This document shows positions 9,323-18,221 of a DNA stretch of 64,000 nt, in pieces (position 1 is the stretch's first letter; each line of letters starts with the position of its first letter). The stretch is taken from the NCBI RefSeq assembly GCF_031010175.1, contig NZ_JAUAMB010000020.1, forward strand, positions 1-64,000, read 5' to 3'. This DNA is from Halomonas sp. SpR1. Its GTDB lineage: Bacteria; Pseudomonadota; Gammaproteobacteria; Pseudomonadales; Halomonadaceae. The notes beneath the pieces are model-generated. The model was not told where the DNA came from. It saw nothing but the letters and a program-made list of their open reading frames with translations, and did not search any database. Both the position numbers and the translations under genes were made by a program.

Positions 9323-9373
9323 AGGGCCTGTTGACGTTTCACTCACGGCCGCGCTGAACCGTCAACAGGCCCT
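9323..9373. repeat. Solo 51-bp element made of IS5-like ends
   Basis: AGGGCCTGTTGACGTTTC at 9323-9340 and GAACCGTCAACAGGCCCT at 9356-9373 form an 18-bp inverted repeat with one mismatch around a 15-base loop. The arms resemble the terminal repeats of the IS at 57218-58073 (GGGTCTGTTGACGTTT), so this looks like two IS ends brought together, a minimal MITE or excision remnant. It lies between convergent genes and could act as a terminator stem, although no T-run follows. Confidence 0.55.
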
Positions 9374-9405
9374 AACCGGGAGGCAAATAGCTTAAGCATC
9401 CCGGT

Positions 9406-10338
9406 CTACTTCCGCCACCGTCGCCACAGCTGCGCCAGCCACTGCACTGCACGCTGCCAGCCAGTGGCGTTGTGCGTTTTATCCACTGGGGCTGGACGAG
9501 GAGCGGGGCGATTTAAAAAGTCGCGGATGGGATCAACCTGTGCGGGCTTATCCAGCATAGGCGCGTGACCGCAGTTAGGCACGTTTAGGGTAACAAGTTT
9601 AGGTTGTACCTCGGCCATCCGCGGCAGTGTTTCCGGGTCTAGAAGCGTCGATTCCTCCCCGCGTATAACCATCAGCGGACAGCGAATTTTCGCCCAGTCA
9701 GCCCACATGTCCCGCGGCGTATCGTGCACAAACTGCTCGCCAATGCGGGGATCAAAGTGATACGTCCAACTGCCATCTGGTAACCGTCGGGCACTGTTGA
9801 GCGCTAGTTCGCGCCGAGCAGATTCAGCGGTAATACCGAAACTGGCGTAGTGCTGGTTGAGCTCTTGTTGGAGTTCGCTAAAAGTAGAGAAACGGTGGGT
9901 GACGCCGAAATAGCTGGAAAGACCTATAAGGCCCTGGGTGTTCAGTTCGGGGCCTACGTCGTTAAGAATCAGCCGGGAAATACGCAAGCTGTGCTGTGGG
10001 TCAGCAGCGATCAACATACCAAGCAGGCCACCCATTGAGGTGCCCAACCAATCCACGTAATCGAGTTCAAAGTGATCGAGCAGTGCAATCGCTACCGACA
10101 CGTAATGGCTATAAAGGTAGTCATGGGCAGGAAACAGCGACCAGCTGGATAACCCGCGACCGGGGGTGTCCGGGGCAAGAATCCGCCATTCACTGCCGAG
10201 CTCTCGTGCCAGTGCGCTAAAGTCGCCGCCGTGACGGGCAAATCCATGCCAAGCGATTAACGTGCGCGGGGCGGTAGGGTTCCAAATGCGTACGGCCACT
10301 TCCAATTCGCGTACGCGGACAAATTCCAAGGCATCCAT
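9406..10338 (-). CDS. Alpha/beta hydrolase
   Basis: 310-residue alpha/beta-hydrolase-fold enzyme. The nucleophile elbow is GTSMGG (Ser about residue 101), the oxyanion HG region is WHGFARHGGDFSAL, the acid is probably in TLLDPETLPR, and the catalytic His is in NCGHAPMLDKP. The last 35 residues are basic/Trp-rich (RAVQWLAQLWRRWRK), possibly a membrane-associating tail. It could be an esterase, a lactonase or a C-C hydrolase; the substrate cannot be told. It is transcribed away from the TetR gene on the same strand, 77 bases downstream of it, so the two may form a unit. Confidence 0.85.
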   Translation of the reverse strand: MDALEFVRVRELEVAVRIWNPTAPRTLIAWHGFARHGGDFSALARELGSEWRILAPDTPGRGLSSWSLFPAHDYLYSHYVSVAIALLDHFELDYVDWLGTSMGGLLGMLIAADPQHSLRISRLILNDVGPELNTQGLIGLSSYFGVTHRFSTFSELQQELNQHYASFGITAESARRELALNSARRLPDGSWTYHFDPRIGEQFVHDTPRDMWADWAKIRCPLMVIRGEESTLLDPETLPRMAEVQPKLVTLNVPNCGHAPMLDKPAQVDPIRDFLNRPAPRPAPVDKTHNATGWQRAVQWLAQLWRRWRK

Positions 10339-10415
10339 AGTGTGCTCACACGGCTATAACAGTAGGGCCAGTATAAGCATACCTGCTGCATTGCAGCGAG
10401 AGCAGGGGGAGGTGT

Positions 10416-11027
10416 TTAGCGCTGCATCATAAGAATAGCGGCATCAATCAGTTCGCCACCGCGTTCACGAATCGAAAAAGCCTCGGGGTTACGTAGCCAG
10501 TCGTGGAAAAGGCCGCCTAGCATGGATTGCATTATCCGCGTCGCCATTTCGGGGCTGAGATCTTCGCGCAATAGCTTCTGTTGCTTAGCTAGCACGAAGA
10601 CGTCGAGCATTTCTTCAAAACACTCGTTGCCGATCTTGTCCTGCATTTCTAACGGATTAATATCGCTAAAAAATTCGCAGCGATGCAGTAAAATCGACAG
10701 TATCCGCTGGTAAGAGGGTTGCTCAAGGCGCACCAGGCCCGCATGGCAAGCTAACCGTATGGTTTCTAGCGGCGATAGTTCGGCGTCAGCTTTGTCGACC
10801 TCATCCATCAACGACTGAAACGGCATGCGCACCTGCTCAACCAGCGCCATGAACAGGTCGCCTTTATTCTTGAAATGCCAATAAACGGCGCCGCGGGTAA
10901 GGCCAGCATGGCGAGCAATTTGCTCGAGGGAAGTGCGTGCCACACCTTTGGCAAAAAATACCTCTTCAGCAGCTTCAAGCAGCGCTTCTCGGGTAGCAGC
11001 CGCTTCTGCTTTGGTCTTTCTTGCCAT
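10416..11027 (-). CDS. TetR-family repressor (AcrR/TtgR type)
   Basis: 203-residue ligand-responsive repressor. It starts with the signature MARKTKAEAAATREALLEAA of AcrR/TtgR/MexR-like efflux regulators. The HTH is TSLEQIARHAGLTRGAVYWHFKNK at about residues 33-56, and a variable ligand-binding domain follows. Efflux regulators of this kind normally sit beside their pump; here the RND operon is about 2 kb away beyond two unrelated genes. The upstream region holds an AcrR-like box (11089-11106) like that of the RND promoter, supporting autoregulation and control of the pump (inference). Confidence 0.88.
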   Translation of the reverse strand: MARKTKAEAAATREALLEAAEEVFFAKGVARTSLEQIARHAGLTRGAVYWHFKNKGDLFMALVEQVRMPFQSLMDEVDKADAELSPLETIRLACHAGLVRLEQPSYQRILSILLHRCEFFSDINPLEMQDKIGNECFEEMLDVFVLAKQQKLLREDLSPEMATRIMQSMLGGLFHDWLRNPEAFSIRERGGELIDAAILMMQR

Positions 11028-11088
11028 GGAAATGCAACCTCATAATCGACACTGTATGGTCACATTTTAACCTAAGCTGAAGCACATT

Positions 11089-11106
11089 TACATTCAAAAC
11101 TGTATG
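11089..11106. promoter_or_regulatory. AcrR-like operator upstream of the tetR gene
   Basis: TACATTCAAAACTGTATG reads on the minus strand as CATACAGTTTTGAATGTA. It differs from the E. coli AcrR core I recall (CATACATTTGTGAATGTA) at two of 18 positions. ACTGTATGG recurs at 11051-11059, 48 bases away, perhaps a second half-site. Confidence 0.55.
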
Positions 11107-11243
11107 GATAAATGACCTACCTCATAACGTAAGTTAACAAATTCGTCATTTCGCCACCAAAAGCGTATAAACAGGTTATGAAACCAGCCACATGCGTACT
11201 AGCGTCGTGAGCAAAACGGATTAAAAAATACAGGAAAGAAAGC

Positions 11244-12275
11244 ATGGCGCGAGCTCCTTTTCAGCTGGGCGAACATACCATTCAGCCCGGCCAACGCTTA
11301 CAAATTGATGTGCCGGTGGCGCGCTTATATACCCATACGCCCCTGCATATTCCTGTCGAGGTCGTCCATGGTCGCAAGGATGGCCCGGTGCTGTTGGTAT
11401 GCGGCGGCATTCACGGCGATGAGATTAATGGCGTGGAAATTGTCCGTCGGGTACTGCGTGCGAAAGCAATCAATAGCATCCGCGGTACCCTGATCGCTGT
11501 GCCGGTCGTCAATGTATTTGGCTTTTTACAGCAAACCCGCTACTTGCCTGATCGGCGTGATCTCAATCGCTGCTTTCCGGGCAGTGAGTCGGGCTCCTTA
11601 GGTGGCCGTATCGCCGCGCTATTTCGTGAAAAAATTGTTGATCACGCCACGCATATTATCGATCTCCACACTGGCGCTATTCACCGCACCAACCTGCCGC
11701 AAATTCGTGCTCAGCTGCAAACCGGCAGCGAAACCGAGCGAATGGCCGATGCTTTCGGTGCGCCTGTGATCCTGAATGCGGAGCTGCGCGAAGGTAGCTT
11801 GCGCCACTACGCCCAGACCCGCGGGATTCCAGTACTCACCTATGAAGCCGGTGAAGCGCTGCGTTTTGACGAGTGGGCGATTGCCCCTGGGGTTCGTGGT
11901 GTACTGCGGGTAATGCGTCGACTAGGCATGCTGACAGGTGAGCAGCGCCGCCGCACGCCAGCACCCGCGGAGCTGGCCAAAGGGTCAAGCTGGGCACGTG
12001 CGCCTATCGATGGCATTTTACGTCCCAAGGTGCGCCTAGGTGCACGCGTGGCCAAAGGCGAGGTGCTAGGCAAAGTCGCTGACCCCTTTGGTAACGATGA
12101 GGGCGAAGTGCGCGCCGTCGCCGATGGTATCGTGATTGGTATGAGTCGCTTGCCGCTGGCCAATGAAGGCGAGGCACTCTTCCATATTGCTCGTTTTAAT
12201 GAAATTGATGAGGCTGAAACGGCTATTGAGAGCTTTAATTCAAGCTTGGTACCGCCGCCTGATTCGTTTTATTAA
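11244..12275 (+). CDS. Succinylglutamate desuccinylase/aspartoacylase-family metallohydrolase
   Basis: 343-residue zinc-dependent deacylase of the M14-like AstE/AspA superfamily. The zinc motif H-x-x-E is in GGIHGDEINGVEI, followed by DRRDLNRCFPG and the third ligand in IIDLHTGAIHR. The C-terminal 80 residues form a beta-rich barrel (DGILRPKVRLGARVAKGEVLGKV), lipoyl-like, typical of this subfamily. The start is supported by AGGAAAG 8 bases upstream. Family members remove N-acyl groups or modify peptides; the substrate here is unknown and no arginine-succinyltransferase genes are nearby, so it is unlikely to be AstE itself. Confidence 0.85.
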   Translation: MARAPFQLGEHTIQPGQRLQIDVPVARLYTHTPLHIPVEVVHGRKDGPVLLVCGGIHGDEINGVEIVRRVLRAKAINSIRGTLIAVPVVNVFGFLQQTRYLPDRRDLNRCFPGSESGSLGGRIAALFREKIVDHATHIIDLHTGAIHRTNLPQIRAQLQTGSETERMADAFGAPVILNAELREGSLRHYAQTRGIPVLTYEAGEALRFDEWAIAPGVRGVLRVMRRLGMLTGEQRRRTPAPAELAKGSSWARAPIDGILRPKVRLGARVAKGEVLGKVADPFGNDEGEVRAVADGIVIGMSRLPLANEGEALFHIARFNEIDEAETAIESFNSSLVPPPDSFY

Positions 12276-12293
12276 TCAGTTTTGATAATAAAA

Positions 12294-12312
12294 AACTATC
12301 GCTTTGATAGTT
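12294..12312 (-). terminator. Hairpin, terminator-like on the minus strand
   Basis: AACTATC-GCTTT-GATAGTT is a perfect 7-bp stem. Read on the minus strand it is followed by a run of T, but no minus-strand gene ends here. It may instead help end the preceding plus-strand transcript. Weak evidence. Confidence 0.3.
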
Positions 12313-12480
12313 AAGAACTCGCTACTATAAATGGCAAGTTAGCAACCGTTTGACTATACCTAAGGTTGGGCTTTGTTAGCGGCTGCTAAAGATGACAACT
12401 AAAACAAACAGCTAAGCTTTCATCGTACTCGAACGAGTGGCGATCAAACGCCACGTCTACCGTGACATGGAGGAAAAGCG

Positions 12481-13935
12481 ATGACGAGCGATAAACCCAA
12501 GCACACCACGACGGATGCGGGCATACCGGTCACCAGTGATGAACACTCGCTGACCATTGGGCCCAATGGCCCTATTCTGCTCAACGATCACTACTTGATT
12601 GAGCAGATGGCAAACTTCAACCGTGAGCGTATTCCTGAGCGCCAGCCTCACGCCAAAGGTGGCGGTGGCTTTGGGCGTTTTGAAGTGACTCACGATGTGA
12701 GTAAGTACACCAAAGCAGCGGTATTCCAGCCGGGCACAACGACGGAAACGCTGATGCGCTTTTCAACCGTGGCAGGCGAACGGGGCAGCCCAGACACCTG
12801 GCGCGACCCGCGCGGCTTTTCGATCAAGTTCTACACCACAGAAGGCAACTTCGATATGGTGGGGAACAATACCCCGGTGTTCTTTGTGCGTGATCCGATG
12901 AAGTTCCAGCACTTTATCCGCTCGCAAAAGCGCCGTGCGGATACCAACCTGCGCGACCATGATATGCAGTGGGACTTCTGGACACTGTCGCCTGAATCGG
13001 CTCACCAAGTGGCTTGGCTAATGGGCGACCGGGGTATTCCGAAAACCTGGCGCCATATGAACGGCTATTCCAGCCATACCTATATGTGGATCAACGAAGA
13101 GGGTGAACGGTTTTGGGTCAAGTACCACTTTAAAACCGACCAGGGCATCGACTTCCTTACCCAGGAAGAAGCGGACAAAATGGCCGGTACTGACGCTGAC
13201 TACCATACCCGCGATCTCTACGAAGCCCTCAAGAATGGCGACCACCCCAGCTGGACGCTGAAAGTGCAGATTATGCCGTTCGAAGAGGCGAAGACCTATC
13301 GCTATAACCCCTTTGATTTGACCAAGGTGTGGCCCCACGGGGACTACCCGATGATTGAAGTGGGTAAGCTGATTCTGGATCGTAATCCCACGGATTATCA
13401 CACCGAGATTGAGCAGGCGGCATTTGAGCCCAACAATATGGTGCCGGGTACGGGTTTGAGCCCTGATAAAATGCTGCTAGCGCGTGGGTTCTCTTATGCC
13501 GATGCCCACCGGGCGCGGTTAGGGGTGAACTACAAGCAGATCCCGGTGAATTCACCTAAAACGCCGGTGCACAGCTACACCAAAGATGGCGCAATGCGCG
13601 TGCAAAACGTGACCGATCCGGTGTATGCGCCCAACTCAAAAGGCGGCCCCTCGGCCGATGCCGAACGCTACCCGATGGATAATACCTGGGAAGTCAGCGG
13701 CGATTTTGTGCGCACGGCTTATACCCTGCGCCGGGATGATGACGATTGGGGGCAGGCGCACACACTAGTGCGTGAAGTGATGGACGACGCCCAGCGTGAC
13801 CGCTTGGTTTCAAACGTCGTCGGGCACTTGTCGGATGGCGTTACGGAGCCCGTGCTTCAGCGTGCGTTTGAGTATTGGCGCAATATCGACCAAGAAGTCG
13901 GTGACCGTATCGCTAAGGGCGTGAAAGGCGGCTAA
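12481..13935 (+). CDS. Monofunctional heme catalase (small subunit, KatA/KatB type)
   Basis: 484-residue cytosolic catalase that dismutates hydrogen peroxide. It has the N-terminal active-site His in [15 protein letters not shown], the conserved [20 protein letters not shown] block with NADPH/heme-side residues, the distal Asn region [12 protein letters not shown], and the proximal heme ligand Tyr in RLGVNY region preceded by [10 protein letters not shown]. Length fits clade 3 small-subunit enzymes. The start follows a strong GGAGGAAA. The gene is monocistronic; no OxyR-like site could be recognised with confidence in the 200 bases upstream. Confidence 0.95.
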   Translation: MTSDKPKHTTTDAGIPVTSDEHSLTIGPNGPILLNDHYLIEQMANFNRERIPERQPHAKGGGGFGRFEVTHDVSKYTKAAVFQPGTTTETLMRFSTVAGERGSPDTWRDPRGFSIKFYTTEGNFDMVGNNTPVFFVRDPMKFQHFIRSQKRRADTNLRDHDMQWDFWTLSPESAHQVAWLMGDRGIPKTWRHMNGYSSHTYMWINEEGERFWVKYHFKTDQGIDFLTQEEADKMAGTDADYHTRDLYEALKNGDHPSWTLKVQIMPFEEAKTYRYNPFDLTKVWPHGDYPMIEVGKLILDRNPTDYHTEIEQAAFEPNNMVPGTGLSPDKMLLARGFSYADAHRARLGVNYKQIPVNSPKTPVHSYTKDGAMRVQNVTDPVYAPNSKGGPSADAERYPMDNTWEVSGDFVRTAYTLRRDDDDWGQAHTLVREVMDDAQRDRLVSNVVGHLSDGVTEPVLQRAFEYWRNIDQEVGDRIAKGVKGG

Positions 13936-13981
13936 CGAGCGCGGCTTTTAAGTACACGGCGCGCCGCCTCAACGTTTAACG

Positions 13982-15019
13982 TTAAGCAACAACGGTGGCG
14001 GGCTGTGTGGCTTGGGCCTCTGGCTCGCGCACTAAACTTAATGCTTCATCAAATAGGCGCAATCCTGCGCCTTCTTTATGGGCGTGTTCCGACAAATGAC
14101 GCCGAAAGCGCCTGCCGCCAGGGCAGCCCTGAAACAGACCCAGCAGGTGGCGGGTAATGTGATTCAGCTTCGCGCCTTCATCCAGGCGCTGTTGAATATA
14201 AGGCCGGAAAGCAATCGCGACATCCAAGCGGCTTGCTGCCGGGCCTTTTTCTCCAAACAGCTGCTCATCAACCCCGGCGAGCAGCCACGGATTTTGATAA
14301 GCCTCACGACCCACCATTACACTATCCACTTGGGTAAGCTGCTCTTGGCACTCCGCCAGCGTTTTGATCCCGCCGTTAATACCAATATGCAGCTCAGGGC
14401 GGCTTAGTTTTAAGCGATGGACGCGAGGGTAGTTGAGCGGTGGCACATCGCGGTTCTGTTTTGGCGATAACCCCTGCAGCCACGCCTTACGGGCGTGGAC
14501 GGTAAACACTTCACAGCCTGCATCCGCAACGATAGCGATAAACCGCTCAAGGTCGGCATCTTCATCCTGATCATCAATACCAATACGGCACTTCACCGTG
14601 ACCGGAATAGACACTGCGTCCTGCATCGCCCGCACCGCATCGGCGACCTTTTCGGGATAACCCATCAAGCACGCGCCAATCATATTGTTCTGCACGCGGT
14701 CGCTCGGGCAACCGACGTTCAGGTTCACCTCATCATAGCCCCAGGCCTCGGCAATCGCCGCGCACTCTGCTAGCTCACCGGCATCGCTGCCGCCTAACTG
14801 CAACGCAAGCGGGTGCTCCACCTCGCTATAGCCCAAAAAGCGCTCACGGGGCGTCCCATGCAAAATCGCACCGGTAGTGACCATCTCGGTATACAGCAGC
14901 GCACGCTTGGTTAAGGTACGTGCGAAGGCTCTGTAGTCCCTTGTGGTCCAGTCCATCATGGGTGCCACAGAAAATAGACGACCCCGATTTGCACTGTTTT
15001 CTTTATATAAATTAGTCAT
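13982..15019 (-). CDS. dusA: tRNA-dihydrouridine(20/20a) synthase DusA
   Basis: FMN/NADPH enzyme reducing U20/U20a in the tRNA D-loop. It has the DusA hallmarks FSVAPMMDWT, LLYTEMVTTGAILHG, the catalytic Cys in NLNVGCPSDRVQNN, FTVHARKAWLQGLSPK and the flavin phosphate motif MVGREAYQNPW. The subfamily-specific LSPKQNRDVPPLNYPRV block separates it from DusB/DusC. Length 345 is normal. The chosen ATG has no visible Shine-Dalgarno. It is convergent with the catalase gene. Confidence 0.95.
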   Translation of the reverse strand: MTNLYKENSANRGRLFSVAPMMDWTTRDYRAFARTLTKRALLYTEMVTTGAILHGTPRERFLGYSEVEHPLALQLGGSDAGELAECAAIAEAWGYDEVNLNVGCPSDRVQNNMIGACLMGYPEKVADAVRAMQDAVSIPVTVKCRIGIDDQDEDADLERFIAIVADAGCEVFTVHARKAWLQGLSPKQNRDVPPLNYPRVHRLKLSRPELHIGINGGIKTLAECQEQLTQVDSVMVGREAYQNPWLLAGVDEQLFGEKGPAASRLDVAIAFRPYIQQRLDEGAKLNHITRHLLGLFQGCPGGRRFRRHLSEHAHKEGAGLRLFDEALSLVREPEAQATQPATVVA

Positions 15020-15353
15020 TTAGTAATGTCGGTGGATGTGCAAAATACAGCTATATTGCCTCTTAATAACGCAATTAACGCACTCGATGTACCCAAAGTC
15101 TACCAAGCAGCCTTATTAGCTAATGACTCGAAAATTCAGGTACACCTTAAGAGCTTTTCAGCAATAGCACTTTGTATACGCGCTATTGTACGTAAGAAAG
15201 GGCGCCCAGCACAGAGTTGGAGCAACTTCAAAAAATATCTATGCGAAGGGTAGGAGATGCAGTAAAAAGAATTACTCATCGGCATACAGCGTAGTGTACA
15301 CCACGACAATAACGGCATAGCTCTACTCTTTAAAGTCTGACCCTATGCGATTA
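15020..15353. other. Intergenic stretch without recognisable gene
   Basis: About 330 bases between dusA and the toxin operon. A 75-codon plus-strand reading frame (15026-15253) has no Shine-Dalgarno and no recognisable domain; I do not call it. No RNA gene or IS end is seen. Confidence 0.5.
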
Positions 15354-15403
15354 TTTTTAGCTATTGGCTAAAAAATCGCTTTATTTTAGCTTATAGCTAT
15401 AAT
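15354..15403 (+). promoter_or_regulatory. Toxin-antitoxin promoter with two palindromes
   Basis: A perfect inverted repeat TTTTTAGC-TATTG-GCTAAAAA (15354-15374) is followed by TAGCT-TAT-AGCTA (15387-15399), which overlaps a consensus -10 TATAAT at 15398-15403. Such paired palindromes over the -10 are typical of antitoxin-autoregulated operons. The -10 ends only seven bases before the toxin ATG. Confidence 0.65.
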
Positions 15404-15410
15404 TGTTCTG

Positions 15411-15662
15411 ATGAAGACTATCACATACCGGAAAAACGCCTTAAAGGTCTTGCAGCGTATTCCGCGGCCGGAATCTCAGCGTATACAGAGCAAAATCAAG
15501 GCTTACGCGGAAGACCCTGCAAGCCAGCTCAATAATGTGAAGGCGTTAAAGGGCAGTGACTACATTCGACTGCGGGTAGGCGATTGGCGGGTGATCATCG
15601 ACGAACATGGCGATGTATTGGATATCGTTAATATTGGTGCCCGTGGTGGAATTTACCCATGA
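15411..15662 (+). CDS. RelE/ParE-superfamily toxin
   Basis: 83-residue basic protein: MKTITYRKNALKVLQRIP, then KALKGSDYIRLRVGDWRVIID and a C-terminal beta-strand. This is the RelE/HigB fold, in which the central Arg residues and the last strand cut ribosome-bound mRNA. It is first in a two-gene operon whose second gene encodes an XRE antitoxin; its end overlaps the longest antitoxin frame by 4 bases. Because the -10 hexamer ends at 15403, transcription should start near 15410-15411, so the mRNA may be leaderless. Toxin-first order is typical of higBA-like modules. Confidence 0.88.
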   Translation: MKTITYRKNALKVLQRIPRPESQRIQSKIKAYAEDPASQLNNVKALKGSDYIRLRVGDWRVIIDEHGDVLDIVNIGARGGIYP

Positions 15663-15679
15663 TGACAATAGGAGGCAGC

Positions 15680-16042
15680 ATGAGCGCACCTCAAATTATT
15701 AATACCCCAACCGGGGAGCGGCTTGTGGTGTTAGCGGAGCAAGATTACCTCGCTTTGCTGGAGCGGTTGGAAGACCTGAATGATATCGACGCGGCTAATG
15801 CCGTGGTGGCGCGTGGTGAAGAGTCCTTTCCTGTGGCGGTAGTTGATGCGCTTTTAGACGGTGTCGCACCGGTTAAAGTGTACCGCGAGCACCGGGGTTT
15901 GCGGGCGGGCGAGCTGGCCGCGAAAGCAGGTATCAGCCAAGGCTATCTCTCCGAAATAGAGTCAGGCAAAAAGACAGGGTCGCTAAGTGTGCTCCAGCGT
16001 ATCGCTCAAGCATTGAATGTTGAGTTAATGGATCTCACCTGA
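15680..16042 (+). CDS. XRE-family antitoxin (HigA-like)
   Basis: About 120 residues from ATG 15680, which has a perfect AGGAGG 6-7 bases upstream; in-frame ATGs at 15659 and 15662 lack one. The N-terminal part (PTGERLVVLAEQDYLALLERLED) resembles the prevent-host-death/RelB-like antitoxin segment. The C-terminal half is an XRE helix-turn-helix (LRAGELAAKAGISQGYLSEIESGKKTGSLSVLQRIA). It should neutralise the preceding RelE-type toxin and repress the promoter through the palindromes at 15354-15399 (inference from family). Confidence 0.88.
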   Translation: MSAPQIINTPTGERLVVLAEQDYLALLERLEDLNDIDAANAVVARGEESFPVAVVDALLDGVAPVKVYREHRGLRAGELAAKAGISQGYLSEIESGKKTGSLSVLQRIAQALNVELMDLT

Positions 16043-16097
16043 AGATCTCCATTCACATGCGCAAGCCAGCCCAAAAGGCCTAGCGGCTCGTTCCTCC

Positions 16098-16910
16098 TCA
16101 CGCCGTAAACACCGCATACACCATCTGCAGTGCCAACCCCATCAACATAAACGCGAATACCCGTTTGAGGAGTTTGACGGGTAGCTTATGCGCTAACTTT
16201 GCTCCGATGGGGGCCGTAAGGATACTAAAAGGCGCCATTAGCAGTAACGCAGGCAGGTAAACGTAGCCTAGAGCCGCACTGGGTAGCCCTTGAGTAGACC
16301 AGCCATTGATTATGTAGCCCAGTGCCCCGGCGACGGCAATTGGCAGGCCTACGGCTGCGGAGGTGCCAATCGCGCGGGGGAGTTTGACGTTGCACCAGGT
16401 TAGGAAGGGGACTGTCAGTGAACCACCGCCAATGGCGACGAGCGCTGAGATACCGCCGATGCCCAGGCCGACACCGCTTATGCCGATAGGGCCGGGGAGG
16501 CCGCGGCTTGGTTTGGGCTTGATGTTGGCCAGCATCTGAAGCGACATTAGCACCATAAAGCAGGCGAAAAAGATGGCAAGGCCTCGCGTGGGAATCAGCG
16601 CCGCGATAAAAGTCGCTAAAAAGGTGCCGACTAATATGCCTGGGGTAATAAAGCGCACGATGTCCCAGCGAACGGCTCCGTGCCGGTGGTGGGAAAATAA
16701 GCTAGCGGTAGAGGCAGGAATAATGGCCGCCATGGCAGTGCCTAATGCCAAGTGGGCAAGGTGATCGTGGGGCACGCCTTGAAGTACAAAAAGGGATGTC
16801 AAAATCGGCACCATAATGCCGCCACCGCCAATCCCCAATAAACCCGCCATCAGGCCCACAAAGCCGCCCAGTGCTACATAAGCCAACCACCAAATGATGT
16901 CCAAAGCCAT
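16098..16910 (-). CDS. Sulfite exporter TauE/SafE-family permease
   Basis: About 270 residues with some eight hydrophobic segments. It contains two copies of the family's glycine-rich motif: GLMAGLLGIGGGGIMVPIL near the N-terminus and GIGGISALVAIGGGSLTVPFL after the middle. Start at 16910 (MALDIIWWLAYVALGG) is fixed by TAGGAG on the minus strand; the frame is open further upstream but that part is not conserved-looking. Members export sulfite, sulfoacetate or other anions; no sulfur genes are nearby, so substrate is unknown. It is divergent from the lipoprotein gene. Confidence 0.9.
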   Translation of the reverse strand: MALDIIWWLAYVALGGFVGLMAGLLGIGGGGIMVPILTSLFVLQGVPHDHLAHLALGTAMAAIIPASTASLFSHHRHGAVRWDIVRFITPGILVGTFLATFIAALIPTRGLAIFFACFMVLMSLQMLANIKPKPSRGLPGPIGISGVGLGIGGISALVAIGGGSLTVPFLTWCNVKLPRAIGTSAAVGLPIAVAGALGYIINGWSTQGLPSAALGYVYLPALLLMAPFSILTAPIGAKLAHKLPVKLLKRVFAFMLMGLALQMVYAVFTA

Positions 16911-17050
16911 TGCTCCTAGAAGTGTCTTGTTAGCATGATAAGCACATTGTACCGGAAGCGTTGCCAGCAGCGGGGTCAAAAACGAGTATTCCACTGTGGT
17001 GGCGGCAATGCAGTGGTAAGCTGCAGAACAAGTAATATTTCGGAGTTCGT

Positions 17051-17647
17051 ATGCGCAATGTAATAAGCAGTGTTGGCGTGTTGATGGTAACCGCTGCGCT
17101 ACTGACAGGCTGTGGTGAAACAGACGCACCGAATGAGACGGCGGCAACCGCAGAGCAAACTTCAGCCCCTGAACCGTCAGCCGCCGAGATAGAAGTGGCT
17201 GAAACGGAAGAAGTGACACCACTTGCCGTCGAGATAGTGGCGCATGTGTCCCTGCGTAGCGACCGGCGTCTAATGGTGGAAGGCGAAAGCAACTTACCAG
17301 ATGGCACACTGGTACAGGTTATTGTCGAGCGTGAGATTAGCAGCGTACGTTGGCGCGAGCGAACACGAGTAGACGATGGCGTGTTTGCTGCGGGGCCATT
17401 TGGCCCTGGCAGTGGCTTGCCCGATGGTGGCTATATAGTGAGGGTTGAAGTTTCCGAAGGCAGCGTGCAGCCGGAAGCCGTTCAGGCCCTTATTGGCCAC
17501 CAGGGCCAGCACCTGGCGGGAGAGTTGGTTAGACAATCCCGCCATGGGCTGGGCCAAGTGGCCACCTACTCACGTCGCTTCTTGGTGGGGAGTGAGCCAA
17601 GGCAAACGCGTGACCAGGTGGAGGTGCTAGAGAGTCCGGGGAGGTAG
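17051..17647 (+). CDS. Predicted lipoprotein
   Basis: 198 residues with a lipoprotein signal peptide (MRNVISSVGVLMVTAALLTGC, lipobox LTGC). An Ala/Glu/Thr-rich linker (about residues 24-60) and a compact domain with alternating beta-strand pattern follow (LMVEGESNLPDGTLVQVIVER ... GGYIVRVEVSEG). The domain looks Ig-like but I recognise no named family. GGAG precedes the ATG. Residue +2 after Cys is Gly, so outer-membrane sorting is expected by the usual rule. Function unknown. Confidence 0.75.
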   Translation: MRNVISSVGVLMVTAALLTGCGETDAPNETAATAEQTSAPEPSAAEIEVAETEEVTPLAVEIVAHVSLRSDRRLMVEGESNLPDGTLVQVIVEREISSVRWRERTRVDDGVFAAGPFGPGSGLPDGGYIVRVEVSEGSVQPEAVQALIGHQGQHLAGELVRQSRHGLGQVATYSRRFLVGSEPRQTRDQVEVLESPGR

Positions 17648-17652
17648 ACGCT

Positions 17653-18177
17653 TTAGGCAGGATGCCAATGGGCTAACAGTACTGCATGAATCGATGTGTC
17701 GCTCGGGGCTTTGGCGAAGTGCTCAATGACGAAACGATCGTCGCGTTGCACTACATAGTGGCCCGCTTTGTGAAACACATGAGTCGGCCCGAGTAGCAGA
17801 AGGTCACCAGCGTTAACGGGTGAAAAATCTGTTCCTTGGGCAGGTGTTGCCATTACACACGGTGCTTTCCAGTCAATGTTCAGCGGGAGATGACTGGGCA
17901 CTTTAATGGTTGTTGCCTGTACCTGTTCCCAGGGGAGGGGGCCGGTATGGGTCAACGTTAATAGCTCGGGCGCGCTATCACCTTCCAACAGTGTTGCCAG
18001 GGAGCAGTCGAGGGCATCAGCGAGCGCCACAAGGCGTTCGTGACCGATCTGTTTGATCGCCCCAGATTCCCAATATGAAATGGTGACATCTGACACGCCA
18101 ACTTTGCGCGCGAGGGCAGCTTTGTTGAGCTTGGCCCTAAGCCGCAGTTGCTTGATACGTGAGCCTAGCGATTCCAT
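17653..18177 (-). CDS. XRE-family transcriptional regulator (CI-like)
   Basis: 174 residues. The N-terminal helix-turn-helix spans residues 5-60 (LGSRIKQLRLRAKLNKAALARKVGVSDVTISYWESG). A C-terminal beta-rich region with FSPVNAGDLLLLGPTH ... GHYVVQRDDRFVI resembles the S24/LexA-like fold without obvious Ser-Lys catalytic dyad. Start at 18177 follows AGGAAGA; the frame runs on to 18267 without better signals. Inverted CCACTA/TAGTGG arms lie at 18222-18255 and may be its operator. Targets unknown. Confidence 0.8.
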   Translation of the reverse strand: MESLGSRIKQLRLRAKLNKAALARKVGVSDVTISYWESGAIKQIGHERLVALADALDCSLATLLEGDSAPELLTLTHTGPLPWEQVQATTIKVPSHLPLNIDWKAPCVMATPAQGTDFSPVNAGDLLLLGPTHVFHKAGHYVVQRDDRFVIEHFAKAPSDTSIHAVLLAHWHPA

Positions 18178-18221
18178 TTCGTCTTCCTGATAATGAGCGA
18201 AAAATGCTCGTTGAATGACTT

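Noticed and set aside
11244..12275. Assignment as AstE of arginine catabolism
   Set aside because: No astCADB neighbours, and a C-terminal lipoyl-like extension is present; family name only is used.
15026..15253. 75-codon plus-strand frame upstream of the toxin operon
   Set aside because: No ribosome site, no recognisable domain and low-information composition; most likely chance.
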